Positions 1 through 8,830 are shown, counted from the first letter of the stretch. The stretch: 64,000 bases of DNA from Paenibacillus gorillae (GCF_000513275.1 NZ_CBVJ010000097.1:32350-96349), one strand, 5' to 3'. Numbers and translations are program-made. Notes: a model not told the origin generated them from the letters alone.

Positions 1-747
1 AAAATCCCCGTTCAGCGTCCAGTCTACGCAGGCATTAACGACCTTACCGTCCTCGTAGCGATAGTTGGTCGATACAATATCGTAGCCGCTTCCGGCAATC
101 GTGTTCTTGCCGCAGCAGGATACGGCTTCCGGCTTGCCGAACAACCAGTGGATGGCATCCGTGTCATGCACATGCATGTCGAGCAGAGCGCCGCCGCCCT
201 TTTCCTTCTGCAGCACCCAAGGTCCCCAAGTCGGCGTGCCGCCGCCGCGGTAAAAGACGCCGCTTGTTGCCTTGCCAAACTCGCCGCTCGTTACAACTTC
301 CTTCAAATAAACGTATGCCGGCCAGAATCGCAAACAATGGCCGATCATCAGTTGCTTGCTGTTAAACTCGGCAGCCTCAATCATCGCATCGCAATCTTCG
401 GCATTCATAGCCATCGGCTTCTCGCACAATACATGCAGGCCAGCGTTCAAGCATTGAACGGCTACCTCCCGGTGCAAGAAAGTCGGCAGCGTAATGTCTA
501 CGGCGTCAAGCTGTTCGTTGTCCAGCATGTCCTTGACCGAAGCATATTTGCTGAACCGGTTAAAGTCGATTACATTCGAAGAGGAAGTATCGATATTGCC
601 GCCCGCACTGCCGCCAGCCAGCTTGCTTGCGTCCATATCGCATAACGCCACGACTTCAATTTGCGCGCCCTCCCGTTCGAGGCGAAGATAATTTTCCAAG
701 TGCGATCTGCCCATAAAACCTAGTCCGATCAATCCGATTCGCAGCAT
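1..747 (-). CDS. Gfo/Idh/MocA family NAD(P)-dependent oxidoreductase (partial)
   Basis: The first 249 residues are present; the C-terminus lies beyond the window edge. The N-terminus reads MLRIGLIGLGFMGRSHLENY, a Rossmann GxGxxG nucleotide-binding motif. It is followed by the family's EKPMA motif (LHVLCEKPMAMNAEDCDAMI) with the conserved lysine, and by GGGALLDMHVHDTDAIHWLFG in the C-terminal alpha/beta domain, which is typical of sugar or inositol dehydrogenases of this superfamily. The ATG at 747 overlaps the TAA of the upstream isomerase gene (TAATG), so the two are translationally coupled. With that isomerase and the divergent AraC regulator it likely forms a small sugar or polyol catabolic unit. 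The substrate cannot be read from the sequence. Confidence 0.93.
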   Translation of the reverse strand, partial: MLRIGLIGLGFMGRSHLENYLRLEREGAQIEVVALCDMDASKLAGGSAGGNIDTSSSNVIDFNRFSKYASVKDMLDNEQLDAVDITLPTFLHREVAVQCLNAGLHVLCEKPMAMNAEDCDAMIEAAEFNSKQLMIGHCLRFWPAYVYLKEVVTSGEFGKATSGVFYRGGGTPTWGPWVLQKEKGGGALLDMHVHDTDAIHWLFGKPEAVSCCGKNTIAGSGYDIVSTNYRYEDGKVVNACVDWTLNGDF

Positions 748-1601
748 TAGCGTTCCGTCCTTCCCAAAATGGCGTCCATTGCCGCCGATGTATTGTAAAT
801 GATTTGCTTCGTATGATGCGTATATGGCGGAATCATCTCTGCAATGACATAATCATCATAACCAATATCGCCCAGTGCCTTCACTACTTCCGGGAAATTG
901 ACGTCACCGGCAAGCAGATCAACGAAACCGTGCAGCCCGCCAGCTTGTCTGCGGTAGTCTTTGAAATGCACCTTTTTAATCCGCTTGTTCAGTATCGAAA
1001 TCCAGTGCTCTGGGTAACCCGCATAGACCACGTTGCCTACGTCAAAATACGAACCGACATATTCCGAATCTACAGCATCTATAAAGCTCCGCATCTCAAG
1101 AGGGGATAGCAGAAATTTGTTCCACACATTTTCAATCCCGATCGCAACCTTGACCGCTTCGGCAAGGGGAGCAAGCGACTTGAAGCCTTCCAGGGCATTA
1201 TCATAGGCTTGGTCATAGGGCACAACCTCAGACCCCGGTATGAAGTCAACGCCAACCGCGCCGGGCACGATAAGAATTGTATCCACGCCAAGAATCGCTG
1301 CCGATTCAAGCTGCTTTTTCGCTGCATCCTTCGCTCTTTGCCGGGTCTCGGCATTCGTACTCGTCAACGGATAATCCCAGAAAAGCCCGCTTGCGAGGCT
1401 CGTCAGCGCTATGCCTTCATCATCCGCAATGCTGCGGATTTCACGAAGCTGCTCCTCTGTGCTTTCCAGACTAAGCTCGCCGGTCGCATTAAGCGACAGC
1501 TCGATACCGTCAAATCCTGCATCTGCAGCCAGCAGGATGCTCTCCCGTACGCTAAGGTCCGCAGGAAACGACCATGCATTAATTCCTTTTTTCAACGCCA
1601 T
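747..1601 (-). CDS. Sugar phosphate isomerase/epimerase (xylose isomerase-like TIM barrel)
   Basis: A 284-residue protein of the AP-endonuclease-2/xylose-isomerase-like TIM-barrel superfamily. Visible metal-site motifs are GFDGIELSL near the N-terminus, IGIENVW (Glu ligand), GSYFDVGNVVYAG (Asp), KKVHFKDYR (His) and VIAEMIPP near the C-terminus. I chose the ATG at 1601 because a GAGGAGG ribosome binding site lies 7-8 nt before it; an in-frame start at 1622 would place that site inside the gene. It precedes and overlaps the Gfo/Idh/MocA dehydrogenase gene by one base. The family usually isomerises or epimerises keto-sugars or inosose-type intermediates; the exact reaction is not determined. Confidence 0.92.
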   Translation of the reverse strand: MALKKGINAWSFPADLSVRESILLAADAGFDGIELSLNATGELSLESTEEQLREIRSIADDEGIALTSLASGLFWDYPLTSTNAETRQRAKDAAKKQLESAAILGVDTILIVPGAVGVDFIPGSEVVPYDQAYDNALEGFKSLAPLAEAVKVAIGIENVWNKFLLSPLEMRSFIDAVDSEYVGSYFDVGNVVYAGYPEHWISILNKRIKKVHFKDYRRQAGGLHGFVDLLAGDVNFPEVVKALGDIGYDDYVIAEMIPPYTHHTKQIIYNTSAAMDAILGRTER

Positions 1602-1764
1602 TTGCAAGCCCTCCTCGTTCAACTGTAAGCCTATTATAGAGGGACAGCGGGCTCTTCGACTTTAGCCAATCAGCCGGACGTTTTGCACAATGCGGGATGG
1701 AAGTATGATAAACTTGCAAGCGTAATCTTATAACCGGCAGATGCCGGGGAAAGGATGTCTCTTG

Positions 1765-2700
1765 ATGGATTTCAACCGGCTGACACTGCAAGAAGTAATC
1801 ACCGTTAACAAACTGATTTCATTTCATTATTTTGAATATACAAGAGGGTATGTGTTCGAGGGGGAGCAGCATGATTTCTGGGAGCTGCTCTATGTGGATA
1901 AAGGCGCGGTTGAAGTACGTGCGGATGACCGGATTTGCGAGCTGACGCAAGGGATGATCATTTTCCACAAGCCCGGCGAGTTTCATACTGTACGTGTTGG
2001 CGACGGGCATAAGCCGCCGAACTTAATCGTGCTGGCCTTCGAATGCCGCTCCGCTTTCATGGACCGCTTTGCCAGCTTGTTGCTGCCGCTTGGGACGCCG
2101 GAGCGCAATTTGCTGTCGCTGCTGCTGCAGGAGGGCTTTCATTCCTTCCTTCCTCCCTACGATAATCCTTCCGTTCATGAGCTAATCCGCAATCCCGATG
2201 CGCCTTTTGCCAGCGAGCAAGCGATGAAGGGCTACTTGGAGGCGCTCCTTATCCGGCTGGTACGCGGCATGGATGATGATAGGAACGTGGAACAGAACCG
2301 GGTGGCAACGCGCCGGCCTTCATCGATTCAGACGGAAAAAGCCGAGCAGCGCACCGTACAGAGCATCATCGATTTCATGAAATCGAGGCTTTCCGGACAA
2401 TTGACGCTGGAGCAGCTGTGCAAGGAAACGCATCTGGGTAAAAGCCGTCTGAAAGAAATCTTTCACTCCCAGACCGGAACAGGTGCCATTGAATATTTCA
2501 AGCTGTTAAAAATCGAAGAAGCTAAAACGCTGATCCGCGAGCACACGCTTAATTATACGGAAATAGCGGCTGCGCTTGGCTATGGCAGCATTCACTATTT
2601 CTCCCGCGATTTCAAGAAATCGACGGGCATGTCACCATCCGAATATGCCCGCACCGCTAAAGCCCGTGTAGGCAGCAAAGACAGCAGCCTGCCGAAATAA
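1765..2700 (+). CDS. AraC family transcriptional regulator
   Basis: About 311 residues. The N-terminal half is a cupin-like effector domain (WELLYVDKGAVEVRADD followed by GMIIFHKPGEFHTV). The C-terminal 100 residues hold the two AraC helix-turn-helix motifs (LTLEQLCKETHLGKSRLKEIF, then YTEIAAALGYGSIHYFSRDFKK with the usual GMSPSEYAR ending). The start at 1765 (MDFNRLT) has an AAGGA site 9 nt upstream; the in-frame ATG at 1741 lacks one. It is divergent from the isomerase/dehydrogenase pair across a gap of about 160 nt and is their likely activator. Confidence 0.93.
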   Translation: MDFNRLTLQEVITVNKLISFHYFEYTRGYVFEGEQHDFWELLYVDKGAVEVRADDRICELTQGMIIFHKPGEFHTVRVGDGHKPPNLIVLAFECRSAFMDRFASLLLPLGTPERNLLSLLLQEGFHSFLPPYDNPSVHELIRNPDAPFASEQAMKGYLEALLIRLVRGMDDDRNVEQNRVATRRPSSIQTEKAEQRTVQSIIDFMKSRLSGQLTLEQLCKETHLGKSRLKEIFHSQTGTGAIEYFKLLKIEEAKTLIREHTLNYTEIAAALGYGSIHYFSRDFKKSTGMSPSEYARTAKARVGSKDSSLPK

Positions 2701-2777
2701 TCGGCCTCACATTCTGTCTCTCCCAACTGGCCACCCCCAACTCAGGTCGGGGGTGACGAGGAAACTTCTATGCTACA

Positions 2778-2944
2778 CTAGGGTGTGTCTGAGAACGCTG
2801 AGGGCAGCAAATTTTGCCGAATTTTCGTTCCAAGCAAGGCACGTTTGTGAAGGCGTACCCGGGGGTACGTCAAGCAAACGGAACGAAGCAGGGGGCGGAA
2901 AGGCAGTGAAAGATGCCACTGAACGGTTTTCAGATACGCCCTAG
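2778..2944. repeat. MITE-like 167-bp hairpin element
   Basis: Imperfect terminal inverted repeats (CTAGGGTGTGTCTGAGAAC at 2778 and GTTTTCAGATACGCCCTAG ending at 2944) flank a sequence with nested symmetry. CGTTTG (2842) pairs with CAAACG (2875), and GTACC pairs with GGTAC around a centre at 2861.5, so one strand could fold into a long hairpin. TA sits at both outer ends (2779 and 2942), which could be a TA target duplication of the IS630/mariner kind. No transposase is encoded. It lies between the araC stop and the M15 peptidase ribosome binding site, so it may have brought in or replaced the promoter of that gene. Confidence 0.6.
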
Positions 2945-2978
2945 TATGATAGAGACAACTTTAGGAGATTACTAGAAT

Positions 2979-3638
2979 ATGACACCTCAAAATCAATGGT
3001 CGCCAAATGAGCATGCTATCGGACATGGCCAGCCTTTAGCGAGACGTAAACCGAAACGAAACCGGTTCATGACCGCCGCCATCCTCGCTATGATCGCAGC
3101 GCTTCTATGGAGCAGCATTAGCGGTATGGATGTGCTTGAACGGCTGCTGTCCAATCCAGACACCATACCGGAATCGGAAACGGCTCCCGCCGGCGAAATT
3201 CCAAAGCTGCATCCTATTGTCGCCGCCAAGAAGGATGAGCTTGTCGCGCAGACGGCAAAAATCGGCATTACGATTCTTATTACGGACGGAATGCGGACAA
3301 GTGAGGAGCAGGATCGCCTTTATGAGCAAGGCCGCAGCAAGAGCGGACCGATCGTAACAAACGTTCGGGGAGGGGAGTCGTATCATAATTACGGACTCGC
3401 TATCGATTTTGCGCTGAGGACGGTCGAGGACAACAGCGTTGTCTGGGACATGGAATACGACGGCAACGGTAACGGCAAGGCGGATTGGATGGAAGTCGTA
3501 GCAATTGCCAAAAAGCTAGGCTTCACTTGGGGCGGGGACTGGAAAAACTTCCGCGATTACCCGCATCTCCAAATGGACTTCGGTTATTCGATCGCGGATC
3601 TGAAACGCGGAAAGCGGCCTCCGGCCAAGCAGAAGTAA
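2979..3638 (+). CDS. Membrane-anchored M15 family D,D- or L,D-peptidase
   Basis: 219 residues. A basic N-terminus (RRKPKRNR) leads into one membrane segment (about residues 30-47), so the catalytic part faces outward. The peptidase M15 (VanY/CwlK-type) domain shows the zinc-ligand motif SYHNYGLAIDFAL, an upstream substrate motif ITDGMRTSEEQDRLYEQGR, and a final HLQMDFGYS with the last histidine ligand. Members trim peptidoglycan stem peptides, either as D,D-carboxypeptidases or as L-Ala-D-Glu endopeptidases; the sequence does not decide which. An AGGAG site precedes the ATG by 11 nt. It stands alone and directly follows the MITE-like element. Confidence 0.9.
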   Translation: MTPQNQWSPNEHAIGHGQPLARRKPKRNRFMTAAILAMIAALLWSSISGMDVLERLLSNPDTIPESETAPAGEIPKLHPIVAAKKDELVAQTAKIGITILITDGMRTSEEQDRLYEQGRSKSGPIVTNVRGGESYHNYGLAIDFALRTVEDNSVVWDMEYDGNGNGKADWMEVVAIAKKLGFTWGGDWKNFRDYPHLQMDFGYSIADLKRGKRPPAKQK

Positions 3639-3685
3639 TCTGCTCACTAACCGGATGCCGCTTTCTTTTTCCCCTATACATCACT

Positions 3686-3952
3686 TCACTTTAGCCCTGT
3701 CGTCGCAATGCAATAGGCGGCCTCCTTAAGCGAACCGAGCCGATAAGAGCCGCCGACATTAATCGCTGCACGAGCTGTTTTGAAAACGTTGGAGTCATCT
3801 GTATAAAAGTCGTTGATGCCAACTTTATGTTCTTTCGCATTTATTAGTGTTTGAATTGAAGCTTCACTTCCGGCTGGCGTTTCATTCCATAGCAGCTTTT
3901 TCCGGTCTTCGCTCGTATCTTTCTCTCCTGCCTGATATAGCGGAACTACCAT
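3686..3952 (-). CDS. Hypothetical small protein or gene fragment
   Basis: An 88-residue open frame (MVVPLYQAGEKDTSEDRKKL at its start) just downstream of the argH-like gene. I do not recognise it. The ATG lies 16 nt after the GAGGAGG ribosome binding site, which is too far. An in-frame ATT, three codons upstream, sits at the normal 7-nt distance, so either a rare ATT start is used or this is a decayed gene. The composition is soluble and mixed-charge with no membrane segment. Its neighbours are the M15 peptidase gene (convergent) and the argH-like gene (same strand, 25 nt upstream). Low confidence that it is expressed. Confidence 0.35.
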   Translation of the reverse strand: MVVPLYQAGEKDTSEDRKKLLWNETPAGSEASIQTLINAKEHKVGINDFYTDDSNVFKTARAAINVGGSYRLGSLKEAAYCIATTGLK

Positions 3953-3977
3953 AGAACCAATGGCGCAGCCTCCTCTC

Positions 3978-5522
3978 CTATTGGGGGTTGCTTGCTTCAG
4001 CCAGCCATTCGTTCAAAATAATGTCCAAGTGCTTGAGTGACTTTTTCCGCTTCTGATCATTGTCCTCAAGCCAGCGCTTAAGCTCAGTTTGCCGTGAATT
4101 TTGTGCTTCAAGCGCACGTCGCAGCTCACTTGGCGCTGGCCCTCCCTGAAGAGTACGGACCCGGACAAAATTCTCCGGATCAAGCGCTTTACGCAACGAC
4201 TCGGCAGAAAGCTTAAGCGGCTTGTGCTCGCCTGCGGCGGCGGCCGCTTCGTTGAGGCTGACAAGATTTAAATCACCTACGCCTGCTCCCCGCTTCACAG
4301 CTGAAGTGACGAGCTTGCTAACTATAGAATGGGACGAACGGAAGCTGAGCCCCTCCTCTCTGACCAGCGTATCCGCCAGCTCTGTTACAGTGGCGAAGCT
4401 GTTCGCCGCACGTTGGCGGAGCACCTCTTCATTGATTTCCAGCGTTGCGATCACTTTACTCAGCAGCCGGTACACCGATTCAAGCGTTCCAAGACTGCGC
4501 CATGCATAGGGCTGCAAGTCATCCTCCGTATCCACGATGTCGCCAAACGGCGTGTTATGAATCATCGTGAGTACCGTCTGCGCATCGCCAGCGGCGCTGG
4601 ACAAAAGCGAGCGTACGTGCTCGATCGACACGGGATTTCGTTTTTGCGGCATGATGGAGCTGATCTGCACATAAGGTGCCGCTACGCGGGCAATGGCGAA
4701 TTCCTGCATGCACCACAGCAGCAGCTCTTGAGCGAAGCGTCCTAAATTAATAGCTGCCAGTTGAACAGCCGCTGCCGCTTCACCAACATAGTCGGCACCG
4801 CTGACCGCATCGTAGCTGTTCTCGATCAGTCCGTCGAAGGCAAGCAGTTCAGCGACCCGCTCCCGACTTATCGGGAATCCCGATGTTGTTAGCGCCGCAG
4901 CTCCCAGGCTGCTATGATTGCATCCCTCGTATGCCGCCTTCAGTCTGCGGAGATCACGGGAGAGCGAATCTATCACTGCCGCAATATAGTGGCCAACTGT
5001 CGTCGGCTGCGCCTGCTGCGTGTGCGTATGTGCAATCATGATCGTCTCCGCATGCCGGACCGCAAAGCTATGAAGCGCTTCATGGAGCGCTTGCGCTTCG
5101 GTTATTGCGGATGCCAGCTTTTCCCGGAGTACGATTCGGTATATTGCGATGCCCATATCGTTGCGGCTCCGTGCCAAATGGAGATTGCCTGATGCTTCCT
5201 CCGACAATTCCAGCAGCAGGTGCTCTACCTCGAAAAAAAGATCTTCGAATTTTCCGCTGTACGTACCCGTTCGCAGCTTATCTGTATCTAACTGGAGCAG
5301 CGCCTTTGCCGTCAGCTCAGCATCCCCTTTTCTGATGAGCCCTTGCTCCCTCAGCATAATGAGATGCGCTTTATGAATAGCCAGCATCGGCTCTAGCAAA
5401 TGCTGCTTCGCATTATCGTAAGCGGGCTGAAGCACCGCTTTCGCATATGCGGCTCCCGGGAACGCAGACGCTTCGTTTTCCGGTTCATGGTGTTGCTGCG
5501 ACTGTTCGGATGTAATTGCCAT
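3978..5522 (-). CDS. Argininosuccinate lyase-like protein (fumarase/aspartase superfamily)
   Basis: 514 residues of the fumarase/aspartase superfamily. It carries the signature loop SSIMPQKRNPVSIEHVRS, an N-terminal HLARSRNDMG substrate motif and AHTHTQQAQPTTVGHY with the conserved histidine. These are hallmark argininosuccinate lyase features, so it probably cleaves argininosuccinate or a related adduct to fumarate plus an amidino product. The ATG at 5522 has AAAGGAGG 10 nt upstream; an upstream in-frame extension to 5699 is not supported. No argG or other arginine gene is nearby, and the protein is somewhat longer than typical ArgH (about 460 residues), so this may be a specialised paralogue rather than the housekeeping enzyme. 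Confidence 0.85.
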   Translation of the reverse strand: MAITSEQSQQHHEPENEASAFPGAAYAKAVLQPAYDNAKQHLLEPMLAIHKAHLIMLREQGLIRKGDAELTAKALLQLDTDKLRTGTYSGKFEDLFFEVEHLLLELSEEASGNLHLARSRNDMGIAIYRIVLREKLASAITEAQALHEALHSFAVRHAETIMIAHTHTQQAQPTTVGHYIAAVIDSLSRDLRRLKAAYEGCNHSSLGAAALTTSGFPISRERVAELLAFDGLIENSYDAVSGADYVGEAAAAVQLAAINLGRFAQELLLWCMQEFAIARVAAPYVQISSIMPQKRNPVSIEHVRSLLSSAAGDAQTVLTMIHNTPFGDIVDTEDDLQPYAWRSLGTLESVYRLLSKVIATLEINEEVLRQRAANSFATVTELADTLVREEGLSFRSSHSIVSKLVTSAVKRGAGVGDLNLVSLNEAAAAAGEHKPLKLSAESLRKALDPENFVRVRTLQGGPAPSELRRALEAQNSRQTELKRWLEDNDQKRKKSLKHLDIILNEWLAEASNPQ

Positions 5523-5930
5523 GTTCGCTCTGCCTCCTTTTATGGCGCAGCGCTGGCTTTTATTGTTCGCCATCCAGCTGCGCTTAAAGCGTATGCGGCT
5601 GCCACGCTTTTGGAAGCGGCTAAACCGATGCGCTTTACAATAGCAAACAGCCGGAGAGGTCGCATGATGCGCCCTCTCTGGCCGTCCGGTAAAAATCATG
5701 ATTATTAGTGGTGTTCATAGACGGCAAAAAACAGAAAAAGGCCTCGTGCTGCTCTGCAGCGAAGAAACCTCCGGTTATCCGGCCACACTCTTAATTAAAT
5801 TATTCCAAGCGGAATTGTATGATTAATACTAACACTCTTTTCAGAAGTGTTCAACCCTTTTTGGAATTGGTTTTTGTGGGGCATTTCGCTAGCTTGCCTG
5901 TTATCATACTGCCCTTTAATGAGCCAGCCT

Positions 5931-6340
5931 CGATATTTTCGAAATCGTACCACTAGATCTCCAACCCCATCCCACCACTAACTTCAAGTTACTTGTACGT
6001 ACCCATCTCGCCGAGCCATCTCTGCCACAGCGAACCTGATTCGCTATTTAACGAACCCAGGTTTCTTGTAGAACTCCATCAACAGGACGCGCTATGCTAC
6101 AACGAACCAAACTTCACTATTCGTGAACCTTGGTTCTCCAATTGCGAAATTTGGTTCGCTGCGGGGCAGTTCCACTCACTGTACCTTAGAACTAGCGAAA
6201 TTCGGTTCACTCTTTTGCGAACCAGCTTCGCTATTTTCGACTTCGTACCCGTAGGACTCCAAAATTCGTCCCCACTACTAACTTCAAGTTACTTGTACTT
6301 CCCCATTAGCCGAGTTTTCTCCGCCACAGCGAACCTGATT
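5931..6340. repeat. Direct duplication of about 110 bp flanking a family A element
   Basis: The gap 5523-6533 holds no convincing gene. Two diverged direct copies of roughly 110 bp start at 5931 and 6229, offset by 298-300 bp. They share GATATTTTCG/GCTATTTTCG starts, an identical ACTTCAAGTTACTTGTAC block (5981 and 6281) and a CCACAGCGAACCTGAT end. One family A element (6030-6231) lies between and partly within them. The remainder, 5523-5930, shows only a short CCGG-TTAT-CCGG hairpin near 5773 and A+T-rich DNA. Confidence 0.6.
6030..6231. repeat. Family A intergenic element, 202 bp, copy 1
   Basis: It has three palindromic parts: an outer module (6030-6066, core TTCGCTATTTAACGAA at 6040-6055), a 56-bp central palindrome (6103-6158) centred at 6130.5 with GTGAACC-TT-GGTTCTCC in the middle, and an outer module (6195-6231, core TTCACTCTTTTGCGAA at 6206-6221). 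Both outer cores are centred exactly 83 bp from the centre and both spacers are 36 nt. A 141-residue open frame crosses it but is made of the repeat itself. Confidence 0.8.
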
Positions 6341-6533
6341 GCTATTTCACGGAGCCGTAAAGCTCTCCTCATAACTTGCGTCCGTTGGTGTAGCTTCCCC
6401 TTGCTTCTTCACGCTTAGGTCTGCCTTCGAAGCAGCGCCAATGTCGCAATAGCTGTATAGGGAAATTTTGCAGTTCTAACTTTTATAGTACCGGAGATTG
6501 GCTCACATCTACCCGACCTGACCTGAACTCATT

Positions 6534-7004
6534 TTAATCCAAATACTTATACTCAGTAAAAGCAGCCGCCTGTCCCCTGTACACGCCCGCATCGTCAATC
6601 AAATTCCAGACGATCGCATTCACGATGTAAAATCTCCGGCCTGACTGGGATATCCGGATGCCCGTATAATTGTCTACGAATCCGTTAGCCGTCACCTGTT
6701 CGAAGAAACGGTCGCGCTCGGCCCGCTCCATCGGTTCCGCCGTCAGACGGGACGGGGTTGAAGTAAGCTCCTCCCAGGTTATCTCCCACAACTGGAGCGC
6801 CGCCGCATTTCCATAATTCAATACCGGATCGGCTTCCGTTCCGTGAGACAATATGACAAATGGCGCCTCAAACAGCGCTTCGGACAAGCTGCCTTCCCCC
6901 TCTAGCGATGGCACCAGCTCTTTGCCCGTCCATTTCTTGAAGCTGCCCGCCAGCAGCCAGCTATGTGCTTCAGTTGCACCTACACCCGTTCTTTGTTTAT
7001 CCAT
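6534..7004 (-). CDS. MEKHLA domain-containing protein
   Basis: About 156 residues from the ATG at 7004 (MDKQRTGVG), which has a GGGAG site 9 nt upstream. Most of the chain matches the MEKHLA (PAS-like) domain: ILSHGTEADPVLNYGNAAALQLW, then LTAEPMERAERDRFF, GIRISQSGRRFYI and AIVWNLIDDAGVYRGQAAAF. In plants this domain ends HD-ZIP III factors; in bacteria it occurs alone and its ligand and role are unknown. It is soluble and cytoplasmic, with no operon partner: the gene after it in its own direction is separated by the repeat-filled gap. Confidence 0.85.
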   Translation of the reverse strand: MDKQRTGVGATEAHSWLLAGSFKKWTGKELVPSLEGEGSLSEALFEAPFVILSHGTEADPVLNYGNAAALQLWEITWEELTSTPSRLTAEPMERAERDRFFEQVTANGFVDNYTGIRISQSGRRFYIVNAIVWNLIDDAGVYRGQAAAFTEYKYLD

Positions 7005-7172
7005 CCGAACACACTCCCTATACTTGATGCAGTGTACAGTCTGCAGCTGCAATCCAAGGTCTACTCTACATTCTATCCTAGTAATAAATGACGCTTGCTG
7101 CAAGAAATCCATGCAAGAAATGCATGCAAGAAAGCGACTCTAGCTGCTGCGTGCGAATGATTGCTAGTAAGT

Positions 7173-7207
7173 AAAAAAAAGATTCTGCATACAAAGACTG
7201 CAGAATC
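7173..7207 (-). terminator. Rho-independent terminator of the phosphoesterase gene
   Basis: GATTCTGCA (7181) pairs with TGCAGAATC (ending 7207). On the minus strand the stem is followed by eight T residues (7173-7180). It lies 16 nt after the stop of the gene at 7223. Confidence 0.9.
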
Positions 7208-7222
7208 ACAATAAGCATCTAA

Positions 7223-8830
7223 CTAATAGATAACCCGCCAGCCGTTATCGCACTCAGCCGCTATCGTGCCGTATCGGCGGAAATAATCGGCAACCAGCTC
7301 AGCCGATTCCGCCATAATTTCCTTCACGACAGGTTTGCCCTGGAACATTTCGTAGTCGCCGCCACCGCTCGCCCGATAGTTGTTCATGACAACGCCGAAG
7401 CTGTCCTCATCCGCAACTGGTTCTCCACCACACTCCAGCTTGACGACCCGCTCCCCTACGGGACGCCTAATGTCCAGCTCGTAGGCAATCCCGGCCCACA
7501 TATCGTAATTGTAATGCTGGGGCTTCGGCTCTATATAGGCCGGGTTCACGATCGGGCTGCCATCCCCTGCGAGCCGGAAATAATCAGCGGTCCGCTCAAG
7601 CGCCGCTCGGATATCGCGTCCAGACAGACGCAGCACAATCAGCGTATTGGGGAACATAAAGTTCGCCAGCACCTCCCGCATCGTCACGTTTGCGCCAAAG
7701 CCTGAGGGCTGCTCGCTAAGCAGCGCCGCAACCGACAGCTGGGCGCCCGAAGCCTCCAACTGCACCCGATGAATAAAGGATAGAAACGGATGATCCGCAA
7801 GCCGGCACGTCAGCGGATCGCCAACTGACATATCTCCAGTCACATAGCCAAGCGGCTGATCAAGCCAAATCTGCGTACCTGCCTCCGCCTTCTCCATCCC
7901 TTCCATTACCCGGGCGTCAGGAATCGTCCGCTCATCCGGAAGCAGCAGTTCACTTTGCTTCTCCTTTACGATCCATTTTCCATGCTCCAGCTCAAAAACA
8001 ATTTCTACTTTCCCCAACGCTTGCCCGCCCGTACCAGGCTGGACGACAGTCACTCCTGCTATTTCAGTTGCAATAAGCCGATGCTGATGGCCGGTAATGA
8101 GCACGTCAATTCCAGCTTCCTTCGCCGCCTGGCACATCGCGTAGCCTTGATTTTCTCCCGTCAATCGTTCAGTCGGCTCGCCGCTCGCCAAATCCCGCTC
8201 CAACCCGCCGTGATAGGCAGCGATGATCACATCAGGCTGCTCCTCTTCCCGAATGCGAGTTGCCCAGCTCAGCAGCGAATCTAATGCATCATGAAAAACA
8301 AGGCCGGATATATGCTCCGGGTTTTCCCAGTTCGGAATGTAATGCGTCGTCACGCCCAGCAGCGCGGCTTTAATGGAGCCGCCGTTCAGCATTTTAATCA
8401 GATAAGGTTTGCCGAAAGCCGGTTCACCTGTTGTCTGATCTGCGATGCCTGCGGAGAACCACGGAAAGGCTGATTGGCCAATCGCTTTATCCAGAAGCTC
8501 TCTTCCGAAATTAAACTCATGATTGCCAAGTACCGCCGCATCATATTGAAGCTCATTCATCGCCGCAACGATGGGATGAATCTGAGCCTCACTACTCAGC
8601 CTGGACACATAATGGGCCAGAGGCGTTCCTTGCAGCGCATCGCCGTTGTCGATGAGCAGCAGTTCCGGCGCAGCTTCCCTTTCTTTTCTAATCATAGTAC
8701 CCAGAGTTGCAAGCGAAGCCATTCTATGTGTACCCGTCCTATAATCTATAGGAACGATCTGTCCGTGTACATCGCTCGTCGCCAGAATCGTAAAACGATA
8801 CAAGCCGCTGTCTGTCATTGTCCTATTCAT
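7223..8830 (-). CDS. 5'-nucleotidase / 2',3'-cyclic phosphodiesterase family metallophosphatase
   Basis: 535 residues from the ATG at 8830, which is preceded by a GAGAGGG site. The N-terminal calcineurin-like domain carries the dimetal motifs ATSDVHG, DNGDALQG, LGNHEFNFG, AAYHGG and TGHQHR. The C-terminal 5'-nucleotidase domain follows (GFGANVTMREVLANFMFPN, then NNYRASGGGDYEMF). Members release inorganic phosphate from nucleotides or cyclic nucleotides. No signal peptide or anchor is visible, unlike many surface YfkN/UshA-type enzymes, so this one is probably cytoplasmic. It is divergent from the phosphonate-type transporter across a 194-nt gap with PhoP-box-like repeats, suggesting a shared phosphorus-acquisition role. 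Confidence 0.92.
   Translation of the reverse strand: MNRTMTDSGLYRFTILATSDVHGQIVPIDYRTGTHRMASLATLGTMIRKEREAAPELLLIDNGDALQGTPLAHYVSRLSSEAQIHPIVAAMNELQYDAAVLGNHEFNFGRELLDKAIGQSAFPWFSAGIADQTTGEPAFGKPYLIKMLNGGSIKAALLGVTTHYIPNWENPEHISGLVFHDALDSLLSWATRIREEEQPDVIIAAYHGGLERDLASGEPTERLTGENQGYAMCQAAKEAGIDVLITGHQHRLIATEIAGVTVVQPGTGGQALGKVEIVFELEHGKWIVKEKQSELLLPDERTIPDARVMEGMEKAEAGTQIWLDQPLGYVTGDMSVGDPLTCRLADHPFLSFIHRVQLEASGAQLSVAALLSEQPSGFGANVTMREVLANFMFPNTLIVLRLSGRDIRAALERTADYFRLAGDGSPIVNPAYIEPKPQHYNYDMWAGIAYELDIRRPVGERVVKLECGGEPVADEDSFGVVMNNYRASGGGDYEMFQGKPVVKEIMAESAELVADYFRRYGTIAAECDNGWRVIY

Noticed and set aside
2745..2944. Intact insertion sequence
   Set aside because: The inverted-repeat element is only 167 bp and contains no transposase frame.
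5740..5800. Riboswitch or T-box leader for the argH-like gene
   Set aside because: A CCGG-TTAT-CCGG hairpin is present but no T-box sequence, specifier loop or known riboswitch core could be found.
5993..6418. 141-codon open frame on the plus strand
   Set aside because: It consists almost wholly of family A repeat DNA, lacks a ribosome binding site, and the same repeated peptides (NEPNF, NCEIWF types) appear in other repeat copies in other frames.
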